DNA of 32,945 nucleotides from Rubrivivax benzoatilyticus JA2 = ATCC BAA-35 (GCF_000190375.1 NZ_AEWG01000024.1:1-32945); one strand, 5' to 3'. Positions 1 through 8,177 are shown, counted from the stretch's first letter. The notes: a model not told the origin generated them from the sequence alone. Made by a program: numbers and translations.

Positions 1-465
1 GCGGCCGCCTGCCGTCCTTGATCGAAGCTGATCGCGATAGGCATCCGACACCTGCCTGAGTCGCCACGACGCTACTCGGAGTTGATGTGAGACTCTTCGG
101 GCGATATCCCAGAGCCCCGAGTCCTCGATCTTGGCGCCGGCGTGGCCGATCTGAGCCCATTTGTCGGCCTCGTCTTGGCATGGCCAGACGGTGTCTGGCC
201 AAGGATGGAACGAGCGCCAGTTGGCCGGTGCCGCCATCTGCAAGTCGCGTGGGCTGGAGATGAAGTCAACGCCGATAGGCGCCAGGTCAAGCGCCTTGAG
301 GTCGGCATACAAGGACGGATAGGTCCTTACCGTCGAGCGGATTCTTCTACCGCCAACCAGAGCAGGCTCGAACTCCAGTAGTGGATCGAAGCCATTGAAG
401 GCTCGACATCCGCCAGGAAAGTGAACTGTTCGCGCGGCGAGCCAGCCTGGTGCGATGCCATTCAT
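1..465 (-). CDS. Unrecognised protein, 5' part only (runs off left edge)
   Basis: An open frame of 155 codons runs from ATG at 465 to the first base of the window with no stop, so the C-terminus is missing. I do not recognise the family. The product looks like a soluble, Trp- and Arg-rich protein (it contains NGFDPLLEFEP near residue 25 and FHPWPDTVWPC near residue 88), with no obvious signal peptide or membrane segment. The ATG lies 12 bases after the stop of the upstream frame as read. If the frameshift suspected in that gene is real, the upstream stop would instead be the TGA at 462-464, giving an ATGA overlap with this start, which fits an operon. Codon use along the frame is coherent and supports real coding. 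Confidence 0.6.
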   Translation of the reverse strand, partial: MNGIAPGWLAARTVHFPGGCRAFNGFDPLLEFEPALVGGRRIRSTVRTYPSLYADLKALDLAPIGVDFISSPRDLQMAAPANWRSFHPWPDTVWPCQDEADKWAQIGHAGAKIEDSGLWDIARRVSHQLRVASWRLRQVSDAYRDQLRSRTAGGR

Positions 466-477
466 ATAGTGACTCCG

Positions 478-1299
478 TCAGGCGCCCCGGCTGGGTGGGC
501 GAACTCGCCTTGGTCCTCGCGCCAGCAGCCCAACTCTTGCTGTGCGTGGTCCGGCAGGTCTTGTCTGCGCCTCGGCTTCTTGCTGTTCAGTCTTGACGGT
601 TGCCTTCCTTGCCTGCTGAACGGCCAATGCCAACCGGGCGGATGCGTTTGCCACCTTGCCTCCGGCGACTATCGCAGTACATAGGAAGAACAGCCATCGA
701 AGGTGCCGGTTTCTGGTGTTTGCGGAGACCTCGGGCTCAAGTCGCGCCTGTTCCGCCTTCAGAGCGATCAAGGTAGGCACCACGCACTCGTTCGCGATGG
801 CCACGGTCTTCATCGGAGCCTCCTGTGGCTCGACACCAGAGAGCGGCACGTCGGGATATGCGACGCAGTAAGACGCGGGAGGGGCCTCACAGGTCCGACT
901 TGTGGGGGAGTACTGTCGGACTCCTTCGCTGATCTTCCTGACCGGACACCGGAGCAAGTTGTACTCGTGCAGCTCCTGTCTCAGCTTCTGCATCGCCGCA
1001 GCGTCAGGCTTTGCCCGATCCTCGCCGTATATGACGCTCGCGTCATCAGGGCCAAACTGCGCGTAGAGCTTGTCGCCATAGTGCGCGTACTGCGCAAGAC
1101 TCCACTGCGACCTGTGTGCCCACTGGCAGGCTGTGGGCAGCGCGACCTGCCCAGAATCGCATTCAGACTCCAACCTCTGAACTTGCTTCAAGAGATAGGC
1201 ACTGGCTGCTTGCGATGTTGCTGCGCTGTCGCGAAGTTGCTCACGTGTCTGCGTCGCATCGAGATCTGTGACGAAGAACAGTCCGGCGGAAATCGCCAT
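478..1299 (-). CDS. Unrecognised Cys-containing membrane-anchored protein, probable 3' frameshift
   Basis: Predicted 273 residues as read. The N-terminus (residues 3-10) is hydrophobic but too short for a full membrane helix. Residues 20-195 are hydrophilic with six cysteines (47, 58, 118, 137, 145, 172), as in an extracytoplasmic domain. A hydrophobic segment at about 201-215 is followed by a charged tail. No family is recognised. From about residue 245 the frame becomes Arg/Pro-rich with poor G/C third positions, whereas the -1/+2 frame over roughly 462-570 has good codon bias (it reads CWREDQGEFAHPAG) and ends in a TGA overlapping the next gene's ATG. I therefore suspect a one-base indel at about 553-570. 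Upstream, an in-frame TGA at 1306-1308 separates this ORF from the preceding one by only two sense codons, so the two could once have been one gene. Confidence 0.55.
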   Translation of the reverse strand: MAISAGLFFVTDLDATQTREQLRDSAATSQAASAYLLKQVQRLESECDSGQVALPTACQWAHRSQWSLAQYAHYGDKLYAQFGPDDASVIYGEDRAKPDAAAMQKLRQELHEYNLLRCPVRKISEGVRQYSPTSRTCEAPPASYCVAYPDVPLSGVEPQEAPMKTVAIANECVVPTLIALKAEQARLEPEVSANTRNRHLRWLFFLCTAIVAGGKVANASARLALAVQQARKATVKTEQQEAEAQTRPAGPRTARVGLLARGPRRVRPPSRGA

Positions 1300-1305
1300 G
1301 GCGTA

Positions 1306-1800
1306 TCAGAACTGGTCGTACCCGTGGCGGAAGCGATCGTCGAGGGCAAAGGTCTTCGTCGCGAGGATGACCGCAGTCCAGCCACTGCTCAGCGAAATCG
1401 CAAGCAGAGCGAACATGCCCCAGGGACTGCCCAGCACACCTGAGCCAACGTTGTAGGACCTCGGCAACCAGTGGATTTCTGGCCACCAACCAAGCGCGGA
1501 CAGCAACCCTGGAAGTCCGAGCACTGCGACGGCGATCCAAACGCCGCGCCACCCTGCAAGGGAACGAAGTGCGACGAGAAAGAGCCCGAGGAGCACGCAC
1601 GAGAACGCCAGGACACCGAGAAGCGGAAGGGCCACCGCCTGGCTGGCGTTCCAGTAGCTATCGACAATCTGGCCCGCCGTGTTTCGCACCAGGTAGTTGC
1701 TGCCGTGAACCCTCAAGCCCTCCAGGGTCTGCTGCAGGTTGTACGCAGCGCCCAAGATGAACGCGAGGTAGGGTTGAACGAAGCTGGCGATCAAGTTCAT
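1306..1800 (-). CDS. Unrecognised small polytopic membrane protein
   Basis: Predicted 164 residues with four likely membrane helices at about 4-20, 55-78, 86-104 and 126-148, and a short charged C-terminus. The family is not recognised. It begins 58 bases after hsdS on the same strand and could be read from the same transcript. Its stop (TGA, 1306-1308) is in the same frame as the following ORF, whose ATG comes two codons later. If that TGA were TGG, the joined frame would give a more convincing fifth helix (around YDQFWYAMAISAGLFFV). Whether this is one broken gene or two adjacent genes cannot be decided here. It could be a companion of the restriction system or an unrelated passenger of the island. 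Confidence 0.6.
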   Translation of the reverse strand: MNLIASFVQPYLAFILGAAYNLQQTLEGLRVHGSNYLVRNTAGQIVDSYWNASQAVALPLLGVLAFSCVLLGLFLVALRSLAGWRGVWIAVAVLGLPGLLSALGWWPEIHWLPRSYNVGSGVLGSPWGMFALLAISLSSGWTAVILATKTFALDDRFRHGYDQF

Positions 1801-1858
1801 CGGCGTTGTGTCAGGTAGACGGGCGAAGCGCCGCGCGACGCTTGTCCAGGTTCAGTGT

Positions 1859-3004
1859 CTACTGCGGCTCCGTGAAGATGCGCTCCAGCGTCGCCGGCAG
1901 CAGCGCCGCATTGGCTTGGCGGATTGCGTCGTGTCTTTCCTTGAGCGGGCTCATGCGCCTAAGGACTTCAACGATGCGCCGCTGATCGTCCAGCGACGGC
2001 ATCGTCATCTCGATGTTCAGGAACTGCTCTGGTCGTGTGCGCTCCCGGCGCGCACCTACGCCGCGAGTGGCGTCCTGCAGCTTCTGCCAGAACCACTGGG
2101 TTCGGACGATTTCGCCCAAGTACTCGCTGTGGGCTCGGTCGGGCCTGCAGCGAAAGGTGCGGTACTCGGGGGAGACGAACCACCCAGCCAAATCGGCCGG
2201 GCATCGTGCAAGGGCGCCTTCCCAGCCCTTGACCTGGCTGAGCACGATGGCCCCCTCGTAGAGCTTGTGAAACGCGCGGTAAGTGGTGTCCGTGCCGCTG
2301 ATCGCTGCTTTGGCGAACAGCCCTCCGCCGAAGCCCCGCACGCCCACCTGGGGATAGGTGCCGGCCGGTGTGATCGGCTCGTCCACTTCGTGCAGATCCA
2401 TCACGTCGCCTAGCCGCACCGAGCGCCCGGCCGCGTGTTGGTGATGCAGGCTCAACAGCAGGTCGGCTGACGCCGCATCTGCGGCATCCAGATGCGCTTC
2501 GACTTGCCGAATCTTGTCGGTTAGAGCATCCAGGCTGGCCGCGATGGCGTGCTGATGAGACAGTGGAGGAAGCGCGATTTCCTGGGCGAGGAACCGTTCC
2601 TCCTTGATGCGAACGCGGTTAGTTGTGCCTTCGCTGGCCGACCTGCAGAGTTCAACGAATGGTGCTGATCGGACTAGCCAACCAATGAAGGCTGGGTTGC
2701 ACCTGCCTGGATCGCGAAACTCGAACGAAGGAAAGTCGTTGCTGACGATGGCACCATCCAATTCGGGCGGCACCATGCCAATGGCGCCGTTGCGTGCGTC
2801 GATCTTGGACAGGATCAGCTGGTTGTGGCGCACCACGTTGCGGGCGGACACCACGTCACTGCCGCGGACCTTCCCCCGACTAACGATCCCCTTTCCCCAA
2901 AGCTTGATCGTGACTTCGTGGTATTCGACGGCTGCGTCAATCTCGGCGGGCTCGTCCGAGCGTCTAAGCAAATCGCCAATAGAGACCTTGGGCCAAGCTG
3001 TCAT
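1859..3004 (-). CDS. hsdS: Type I restriction-modification specificity subunit HsdS
   Basis: Predicted 381 residues, a normal HsdS length. The protein reads as two target-recognition domains (about 1-150 and 195-335), each followed by a conserved helical spacer: LSHQHAIAASLDALTDKIRQ near 149-168, and DDQRRIVEVLRRM near 335 followed by helix to the end. These helices are the known HsdM-contacting coiled coils, and the variable domains each read half of a bipartite DNA target. HsdS directs the HsdM methylase and HsdR nuclease to that site. The ATG at 3004 overlaps the stop of the preceding 51-codon ORF (ATGA), so translation is probably coupled. No truncation is seen. The recognition sequence cannot be predicted from sequence alone. 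Confidence 0.9.
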   Translation of the reverse strand: MTAWPKVSIGDLLRRSDEPAEIDAAVEYHEVTIKLWGKGIVSRGKVRGSDVVSARNVVRHNQLILSKIDARNGAIGMVPPELDGAIVSNDFPSFEFRDPGRCNPAFIGWLVRSAPFVELCRSASEGTTNRVRIKEERFLAQEIALPPLSHQHAIAASLDALTDKIRQVEAHLDAADAASADLLLSLHHQHAAGRSVRLGDVMDLHEVDEPITPAGTYPQVGVRGFGGGLFAKAAISGTDTTYRAFHKLYEGAIVLSQVKGWEGALARCPADLAGWFVSPEYRTFRCRPDRAHSEYLGEIVRTQWFWQKLQDATRGVGARRERTRPEQFLNIEMTMPSLDDQRRIVEVLRRMSPLKERHDAIRQANAALLPATLERIFTEPQ

Positions 3005-3156
3005 TGGCCAGCCTCCGCGTCGCCTCTAGCCAACCGCCGCGCCTCCAGTTCCTTCCGCGTCTGCTCCGACTCAGCCACCAGCAGGCTGCCCTTGCTGGTG
3101 CGCAGGATCAGGCCTCCCGGCGAGTGGGCGCCCGCCGAAGTTCGCGCACGAGTCAT
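3001..3156 (-). CDS. 51-residue ORF between hsdM and hsdS, function unknown
   Basis: A short frame from ATG at 3154-3156 to TGA at 3001-3003 encodes 51 residues and was found by reading the gap between hsdM and hsdS. Its ATG overlaps the hsdM stop (TGA 3153-3155) and its own stop overlaps the hsdS ATG (3002-3004), both as ATGA. This precise double coupling argues that it is translated. The peptide has a Gly/Ser-rich N-terminus (SAGAHSPGG), a strand-like LILRTSKGSLLVAE and a charged helix-like EQTRKELEARRLARGDAEA. I recognise no family. It could be a small accessory or regulatory subunit of the type I complex, or merely a translational bridge that keeps HsdS low relative to HsdM; neither is shown. 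Confidence 0.65.
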   Translation of the reverse strand: MTRARTSAGAHSPGGLILRTSKGSLLVAESEQTRKELEARRLARGDAEAGQ

Positions 3157-4994
3157 ACCTGCACCTCGTTCACCAAAGCCTCAATCTCGCCCAACAGGCG
3201 CATCACCTCGGCTTCATGCTCACGCATCGAAGCGATCAGGTCCTTTGGATCGGCATGTTCCAGCTCGGACTTGGCATGGGGGTTCTTCAGGTCCAGGTTG
3301 TAGATGGGCCAGTACAGGGCATCGCCCTCGGCCTGTGCGGCCTTGGCAGCCTGCTCCTGCACCTGCTGTTCGGCCTTGGCAGCGCGCTGTCTGTCCTGCA
3401 GCTTGGCCTTGCGCGCGCTGTCCGCCTGTGCGGCGATGTCTTGCTCGAGCTCACGCACGGTCTTAGCCTGGGCCATCGCTGCGGCTCGCGCCGCTTCGGC
3501 GCGCTGCCAGTGCGGGGTGGCAGCTTCGACGGCGGCTGCTCGCTTGGCGGCGAAGTCCACCTTCCAGGCCTGGGGGCCTTCCTCGCGTGCGGTCCACCAG
3601 GCCTGGGCCGCGGTGAACTCTTCAAACTGCAGGGGCGCTGTCTTGCTGTACTTCTTGCGCCCCTCCGGCAGCGGCAACTCGTAGTACCAGATGGTGTCGG
3701 TGGGGCCTCCGCGCTCGAAGAACAGCAGGTTGGCCGGGATGTCGGTGTACGGCGCGAACACGCCTTGCGGCAGCTTCACGATGGTGTGCAGCCGGAACTC
3801 CTTCAACATCTCCTGCTTGATGACGGCACAGATGCCATCGCCGAACAGCGTGCCGTTCGGCACCACCACGGCTGCACGCCCACCACGGGCGGCGGCCTTG
3901 CCACCGGCCACCGGGGCGCCGGCCACGCGCAGCTTGCGCATGATGTATTGCAGGAACAGCAGCGCCGTTTCGGCCGTCTGCATGTTGGGCGGGAAGTTGT
4001 TCTTGATGCCGGCCTCTTCCTCGCCACCGAAGGGTGGGTTGGTGAGGATCACGTCCACGCGCTCGCTGTGGCCGATTTCGTTGATCCGCCGCTCCAGGGT
4101 GTTGCCGTAGGCGATCTGCGGCGCCTCCAGCCCATGCAGCAGCAGGTTCATTTGGGCCAGCATGTAGGGCAGCGGCTTGGCCTCTTGCCCAAACAGAGAA
4201 CTCCGCTGCAGTGTGCGCCGCTGGTCCGGGTTCTTCACCTGGCCGGCCATGTGGTGGAAGGCCTCGACCAGAAAGCCGCCCGTGCCGCAGGCTGGGTCCA
4301 GCACGGTCTCGCCCAGTTGCGGGTCCATCGCCTGCACCATGAACCGCACGACAGGGCGTGGCGTGTAGAACTCGCCCGAGTCGCCTGCCGCATCGCGCAT
4401 CTCTCGCAGCATGGACTCGTACAGGTGCGAGAGGGTGTGGATCTCTTCGCTGGCGCTGAAGTGGATGCCGTTGATCTTGTTGAGGATGTCGCGCAGCAGG
4501 TAGCCGCTCACCATCCGGTTCTGCACGCCCTTGAAGACGTTGGCGATGACCTCGCGCTGACTGCCCTTGGCGCCACGGCTGCCGAGGCTGCGGAGGTAGG
4601 CGAACAAGCCTGGGCCTGCGCTTCCATCTGCGCGGCGGGTCTGTTCCTGGCCGATGAAGGCCAGCAGCTCGTCGCCGCTGATGCCATCCTCGCGGGCGGC
4701 CCAGTCGCGCCAGCGGTACGGCGCTTCGATGATGGGCTCGTAGCGCTTGCCGTCCAGCTCGGCTTCTTCCTCGTGGACGATCTCCAGGTCATCCAGGAAC
4801 TTCAGGAACATCACCCAGGTCAGCAAGGGCAGGCGGTCGGCATCGCCATTGAGGCCCTTGTCCTTGCGCAGGATCTTGCGGGCCGTGCCGATCAGGGCCG
4901 ACAGGTTCTCTCGGGTGGTGAGGGGCGCCTTGGCGGTTTTGCGCGGCGCGCGGGTCTTCTTCTCTGCTGGGGCAGCGGTGCTGGCTTTGGCCAT
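3153..4994 (-). CDS. hsdM: Type I restriction-modification DNA methyltransferase HsdM
   Basis: Predicted 613 residues. The N-terminal helical HsdM domain (about 30-180) is followed by the N6-adenine methyltransferase domain, with the S-adenosylmethionine motif DPACGTGGFL at 233-242, the catalytic NPPF motif at 319-322 and the family signature GEFYTPRPVV at 207-216. The C-terminal 120 residues are Ala/Gln/Lys-rich and probably coiled coil, contacting HsdS. HsdM methylates adenine in the HsdS target to protect host DNA. A basic Ala/Lys-rich leader (residues 1-25) precedes the conserved part. The start lies about 30 bases after hsdR, and the stop overlaps the following small ORF. All catalytic motifs are intact. 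Confidence 0.95.
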   Translation of the reverse strand: MAKASTAAPAEKKTRAPRKTAKAPLTTRENLSALIGTARKILRKDKGLNGDADRLPLLTWVMFLKFLDDLEIVHEEEAELDGKRYEPIIEAPYRWRDWAAREDGISGDELLAFIGQEQTRRADGSAGPGLFAYLRSLGSRGAKGSQREVIANVFKGVQNRMVSGYLLRDILNKINGIHFSASEEIHTLSHLYESMLREMRDAAGDSGEFYTPRPVVRFMVQAMDPQLGETVLDPACGTGGFLVEAFHHMAGQVKNPDQRRTLQRSSLFGQEAKPLPYMLAQMNLLLHGLEAPQIAYGNTLERRINEIGHSERVDVILTNPPFGGEEEAGIKNNFPPNMQTAETALLFLQYIMRKLRVAGAPVAGGKAAARGGRAAVVVPNGTLFGDGICAVIKQEMLKEFRLHTIVKLPQGVFAPYTDIPANLLFFERGGPTDTIWYYELPLPEGRKKYSKTAPLQFEEFTAAQAWWTAREEGPQAWKVDFAAKRAAAVEAATPHWQRAEAARAAAMAQAKTVRELEQDIAAQADSARKAKLQDRQRAAKAEQQVQEQAAKAAQAEGDALYWPIYNLDLKNPHAKSELEHADPKDLIASMREHEAEVMRLLGEIEALVNEVQV

Positions 4995-5024
4995 CGAATC
5001 GAGTTCTCGGGAATGGGGCAGGGA

Positions 5025-7451
5025 CTACTGGTAGAGCGCGCCTTGCAGGCGAGCCACGGCGTCTTTCATGCCGCGCACGCCGCCGAAGTGGCGCAGGGCG
5101 ATTTCGGAGGGGCTGCCGTAGCGGTCGAAGGGCTGGACCTTCATCAGCTCGGACAGCGCGTTGAACTGGAGGATGCCGCGCTCGATGTAGCGATCCAGCA
5201 GCAGCGTCAGGATTTCGCGGGCCGTGTCGCTGTACTGGCCGAACAGGTCTTGGGCCTGGCGCCGGGCCGCCTCAGCGCGTTGACGACGGGTCAGCAGCGG
5301 CGCGTTCCAGGCTAGGTGGCACAGCAGGTCGAAGGGGTCGGCGTCGGGTTGCTCGCTGCTGGAGGCCAGCTCTTCAAAGCTGATGCCGCGCTCGGTGAGC
5401 TCACGCAGCACCTCGCTGCGGGTGTCGGGGTCAGCCCAGGCTGATTGCAAGGCCTCGCGGGTAGGGTACAGCGTGCGTACCGCCCGCCCGGAGTACTCGG
5501 TGTACTTCACCACCTGGAGCTTCTTGCCATCGGTGTCCAGGTCGTAGACCAGATGCCCGATGACCTCGACCTCGCCGCCGTCGATGTAGAACTTGCGAGG
5601 CTCGTCTGTAGGCTCGTTGATGACGATACCCGTGCCGGGGCCGATCTGCTCTTCTGGCAGTTCGTACTCGGGCGGTACGGCGTCGTCGGCTTGCTCGGGT
5701 TCCGTCTCGGGCACGACTTCAACGAGGGACACCTGCTCGCCGGCCTCGTCCACCGCCACTTCTTCGATGCGTGCCGGTTCGCCGTCGAAGTCCGGGTCGG
5801 CAAAGTGCCGGGTGGCCGTCCCGGTGAAATCGATGATGTTGAAGTATTCCTTGCCGTAGTCCACTTTCAGCCGGGTGCCTCGGCCGACGATCTGCTTGAA
5901 CTCCGACCGGGAGCCGACCACGCGGGCCAGCACCACGTTTTTCACCATCTCGGCGTCCACGCCCGTGGTCAACAACTGCGAGGTGGTCAGGATCACTGGC
6001 GTCGGCTTGTCCACGTCCTGGAAGTTGGCCAGGTGGGTCAGGCCGACGGTGCCTTCGTCGGCCGTGACGCGGCAGACGTAGTCCGGGTACTGCTGGACAA
6101 GGTCGCTGTTGAGGTTGACCAGCTCCTGCCGCATCTCGGCCGCGTGCTCCTGGTCCACGCAGAAGACGATGGTCTTGGCAAAGCGGTCGGTACCCTTCAG
6201 GAACTCGGTAAGGTGCCTGGCCATGGCCTTGGTGCGCGCCCGTAGGGCCACCACGCGCTCGAAGTCCTTGGTCTGGTATTCGTCGTCGGGTACCTCGCGG
6301 CCAAACCGATCGAGTTCGTCCTTGCTCGGCCGCCAACCCGCCGCGTCCACGGTCGTGATGACGCGGTGGACGCGATACGGCGCCAGGAAGCCGTCTTCGA
6401 TGCCTTGCCGAAGGCTGTACGTGTAAATCGGATTGCCGAAGTACTCGTAGGTGTCGCGCGATTCCTCGCGCAGCGGCGTGGCGGTCATGCCGAACTGAAC
6501 TGCCGGCTCGAAGTAGTCGAGCACGGCGCGCCAGGCGCTCTCGTCACGGCTGGAGCCGCGGTGGCACTCGTCGATGACGATGAGGTCGAAGAAGTCCGGG
6601 CGGTACTGGCGGAACACGTCGGCGCTGGCCGTGGTCAACGCCTGGTAAATGCCGAAGTACATGTCGCGGCCCTGGCTGACATCCCCGCCCGCGATCTTGT
6701 GCCGCGCGTCCCCGAACGGCGCAAACATCTTGGCCATCGGGTCGTCCACCAGGATGTTGCGATCCGCCAGGAACAGGATCTTTGGTCGGCGGTACTCGCC
6801 CGTTCGGTTCCAGCGACTGTTCCATAGCGTCCAGCAGATTTGGAACGCCACACAGGTCTTGCCGGTGCCCGTGGCCAATGTGGCGAGGATGCGCTTCTGG
6901 CCAAGAAGGATGGCCTCGACAACGCGATGAATCGTGATCTGCTGGTAGTAGCGCGGTACCTTGCCCGAGGCCAGGTTGAAGGGTTCCAGGAGGTGCGGCG
7001 CCGCTGCGGGCGGCAGGTTCGCGCCGGCGCTCAACCGGGCGAACAGTTCATCCGGCGCGGCATAGCGGTTGACCTCGCGCTCGGTGCCGGCCAGGTAGTC
7101 GATCTCGATGATCCGATGGCCGTTGGTGGCGTAGGCGAACTTGAGCCCCAGGGCCTCGGCGTACTCGCGGGCCTGCTGCACGCCTGTTTCGGCGGGTAGG
7201 CTGGCCTCCTTGGCCTCGACCACGGCCAAGGGGAAGTCGCGGCGGTAGAAGAGGATGTAGTCGGCCCGGCGCTGCTTGCCGCGCCTGACCTTGCCGCCTG
7301 CCACGAAGATGCGGCCGTTGGTGAACGTGCGTTGCTCGCCGATGGCGAAGGGCGAACTGGCCCACCCGGCCTGGACGATCTTCGGGGTGACCAATTCCCG
7401 GCAGGTATCTGCCTCCGTCATTAAGCTGCTATTCGACTGCTCCCGAGTCAT
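5025..7451 (-). CDS. hsdR: Type I restriction endonuclease / DNA translocase subunit HsdR
   Basis: Predicted 808 residues, the shorter EcoEI-like class of HsdR. The N-terminal nuclease domain shows D64 and E79-A-K81 of the PD-(D/E)xK site. The superfamily 2 helicase motor has Walker A ATGTGKT (193-199), motif II DECH (294-297) and motif III TAT (323-325); motif VI-like IVGRGTRL lies further on. The C-terminal part binds the HsdM/HsdS core. HsdR translocates and cuts unmethylated DNA using ATP. The ATG at 7451 is preceded by an AGAGGA ribosome site about nine bases upstream, favouring it over ATG at 7421. It starts 14 bases after the RelE/ParE-type toxin stop, so the toxin-antitoxin pair and hsdRMS look like one transcript. 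Confidence 0.95.
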   Translation of the reverse strand: MTREQSNSSLMTEADTCRELVTPKIVQAGWASSPFAIGEQRTFTNGRIFVAGGKVRRGKQRRADYILFYRRDFPLAVVEAKEASLPAETGVQQAREYAEALGLKFAYATNGHRIIEIDYLAGTEREVNRYAAPDELFARLSAGANLPPAAAPHLLEPFNLASGKVPRYYQQITIHRVVEAILLGQKRILATLATGTGKTCVAFQICWTLWNSRWNRTGEYRRPKILFLADRNILVDDPMAKMFAPFGDARHKIAGGDVSQGRDMYFGIYQALTTASADVFRQYRPDFFDLIVIDECHRGSSRDESAWRAVLDYFEPAVQFGMTATPLREESRDTYEYFGNPIYTYSLRQGIEDGFLAPYRVHRVITTVDAAGWRPSKDELDRFGREVPDDEYQTKDFERVVALRARTKAMARHLTEFLKGTDRFAKTIVFCVDQEHAAEMRQELVNLNSDLVQQYPDYVCRVTADEGTVGLTHLANFQDVDKPTPVILTTSQLLTTGVDAEMVKNVVLARVVGSRSEFKQIVGRGTRLKVDYGKEYFNIIDFTGTATRHFADPDFDGEPARIEEVAVDEAGEQVSLVEVVPETEPEQADDAVPPEYELPEEQIGPGTGIVINEPTDEPRKFYIDGGEVEVIGHLVYDLDTDGKKLQVVKYTEYSGRAVRTLYPTREALQSAWADPDTRSEVLRELTERGISFEELASSSEQPDADPFDLLCHLAWNAPLLTRRQRAEAARRQAQDLFGQYSDTAREILTLLLDRYIERGILQFNALSELMKVQPFDRYGSPSEIALRHFGGVRGMKDAVARLQGALYQ

Positions 7452-7465
7452 TGCAGACTTTCCTC

Positions 7466-7855
7466 TTATTTGCCGCTATTTGGCCACAGGCGAGCGAAGT
7501 CAAACGAAAGCTGGCGGTGGTGTCGGATGGACAGCAGATAGACCGTCGCATTGGCATCCGTGGCCGTGTAGAGCATCAGGTAGTCGCCGTGCAGGTACTC
7601 GCGCAACGCACCGGCTGCGCCGGCCGGCAGCGCGGCGAGCTGGGCCAGGGCCTCCGCAGACTGCGGCGGGTTGTCCAAGTAGCGCCGGCCAATGCGAGGG
7701 AACCGGGCCAGGTTGGGGAAGACTGTGGCGCGCAGTTCAGCCAGCAGGTTGTCGAAGGCAAAGGCCGCGTCGGCTTCGGTCAGGAATGCCTCGATGGCGT
7801 CCAGCCGCTCCAGGAAGCTCGCGGTCAGTTCGACCCGGTACAGATCCTCAGCCAC
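7466..7855 (-). CDS. RelE/ParE-family toxin of a type II toxin-antitoxin pair
   Basis: Predicted 129 residues from GTG at 7853-7855. A longer frame to 7936 exists but lies inside the antitoxin gene and has atypical residues, so the GTG overlapping the antitoxin stop is preferred. The protein has the RelE/ParE layout: an N-terminal helical hairpin (FLERLDAIEAFLTEAD), RFPRIGRRYLD in the middle, and C-terminal strands with YLHGDYLMLY and YLLSIRHHRQLSFDF, where basic and aromatic residues typically sit. Family members act either as ribosome-dependent mRNases or gyrase poisons; which applies here cannot be told. It is neutralised by the upstream antitoxin and leads directly into hsdR. Confidence 0.85.
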   Translation of the reverse strand: MAEDLYRVELTASFLERLDAIEAFLTEADAAFAFDNLLAELRATVFPNLARFPRIGRRYLDNPPQSAEALAQLAALPAGAAGALREYLHGDYLMLYTATDANATVYLLSIRHHRQLSFDFARLWPNSGK

Positions 7856-8177
7856 GCTTCTTGGCAGTCTTGCCTGCTGTCTTTGCAACTGCGGCGCGGC
7901 GCTGCTGAAGCTGGGCAATGGTGGCATCTGCCCCAAAGGTGCGGCCGGCCTCGATGTCGGCGAGGCCGCGCTTGGCGTCGTCGATCAGCAGCAGGTGGAT
8001 GCGCTCGCGCTCCAGGCGGTGGTAGTAGTCCAGCCGGTCAGCGTCGATGAGGGCGACGTAGCTCTCACCGTTCTTGGTGATGATCTTCTCGGCACCGGCC
8101 TTAGCCTGGTCGGCCAGCTCGGACAGGTTGGCGCGGGCCTGGGTGAACGGCACCACGTCGCTGGCGGAAAAGCCCAT
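7848..8177 (-). CDS. Phd/YefM-family antitoxin
   Basis: Predicted 109 residues. The N-terminal 50 residues carry the Phd/YefM DNA-binding fold signature (VVPFTQARANLSELADQA, then KIITKNGESYVALI). A middle helix (RLDYYHRLERERIHLLLIDD) leads to a flexible Lys/Ala-rich C-terminus, expected to wrap the toxin. It is longer than a minimal Phd (about 75-90 residues). The start ATG at 8177 has a good ribosome site (AAGGAG, seven bases upstream). The stop overlaps the toxin GTG start. The family represses its own promoter, and the imperfect palindrome at 8203-8214 is a possible site. As the first gene of the apparent TA-hsdRMS operon, it may set expression of the whole unit. Confidence 0.87.
   Translation of the reverse strand: MGFSASDVVPFTQARANLSELADQAKAGAEKIITKNGESYVALIDADRLDYYHRLERERIHLLLIDDAKRGLADIEAGRTFGADATIAQLQQRRAAVAKTAGKTAKKRG

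Noticed and set aside
3216..5315. Long plus-strand frame of 699 codons over hsdM
   Set aside because: It is the antisense shadow of hsdM: Leu/Val/Gly/His-rich, no domain, and hsdM has all methyltransferase motifs.
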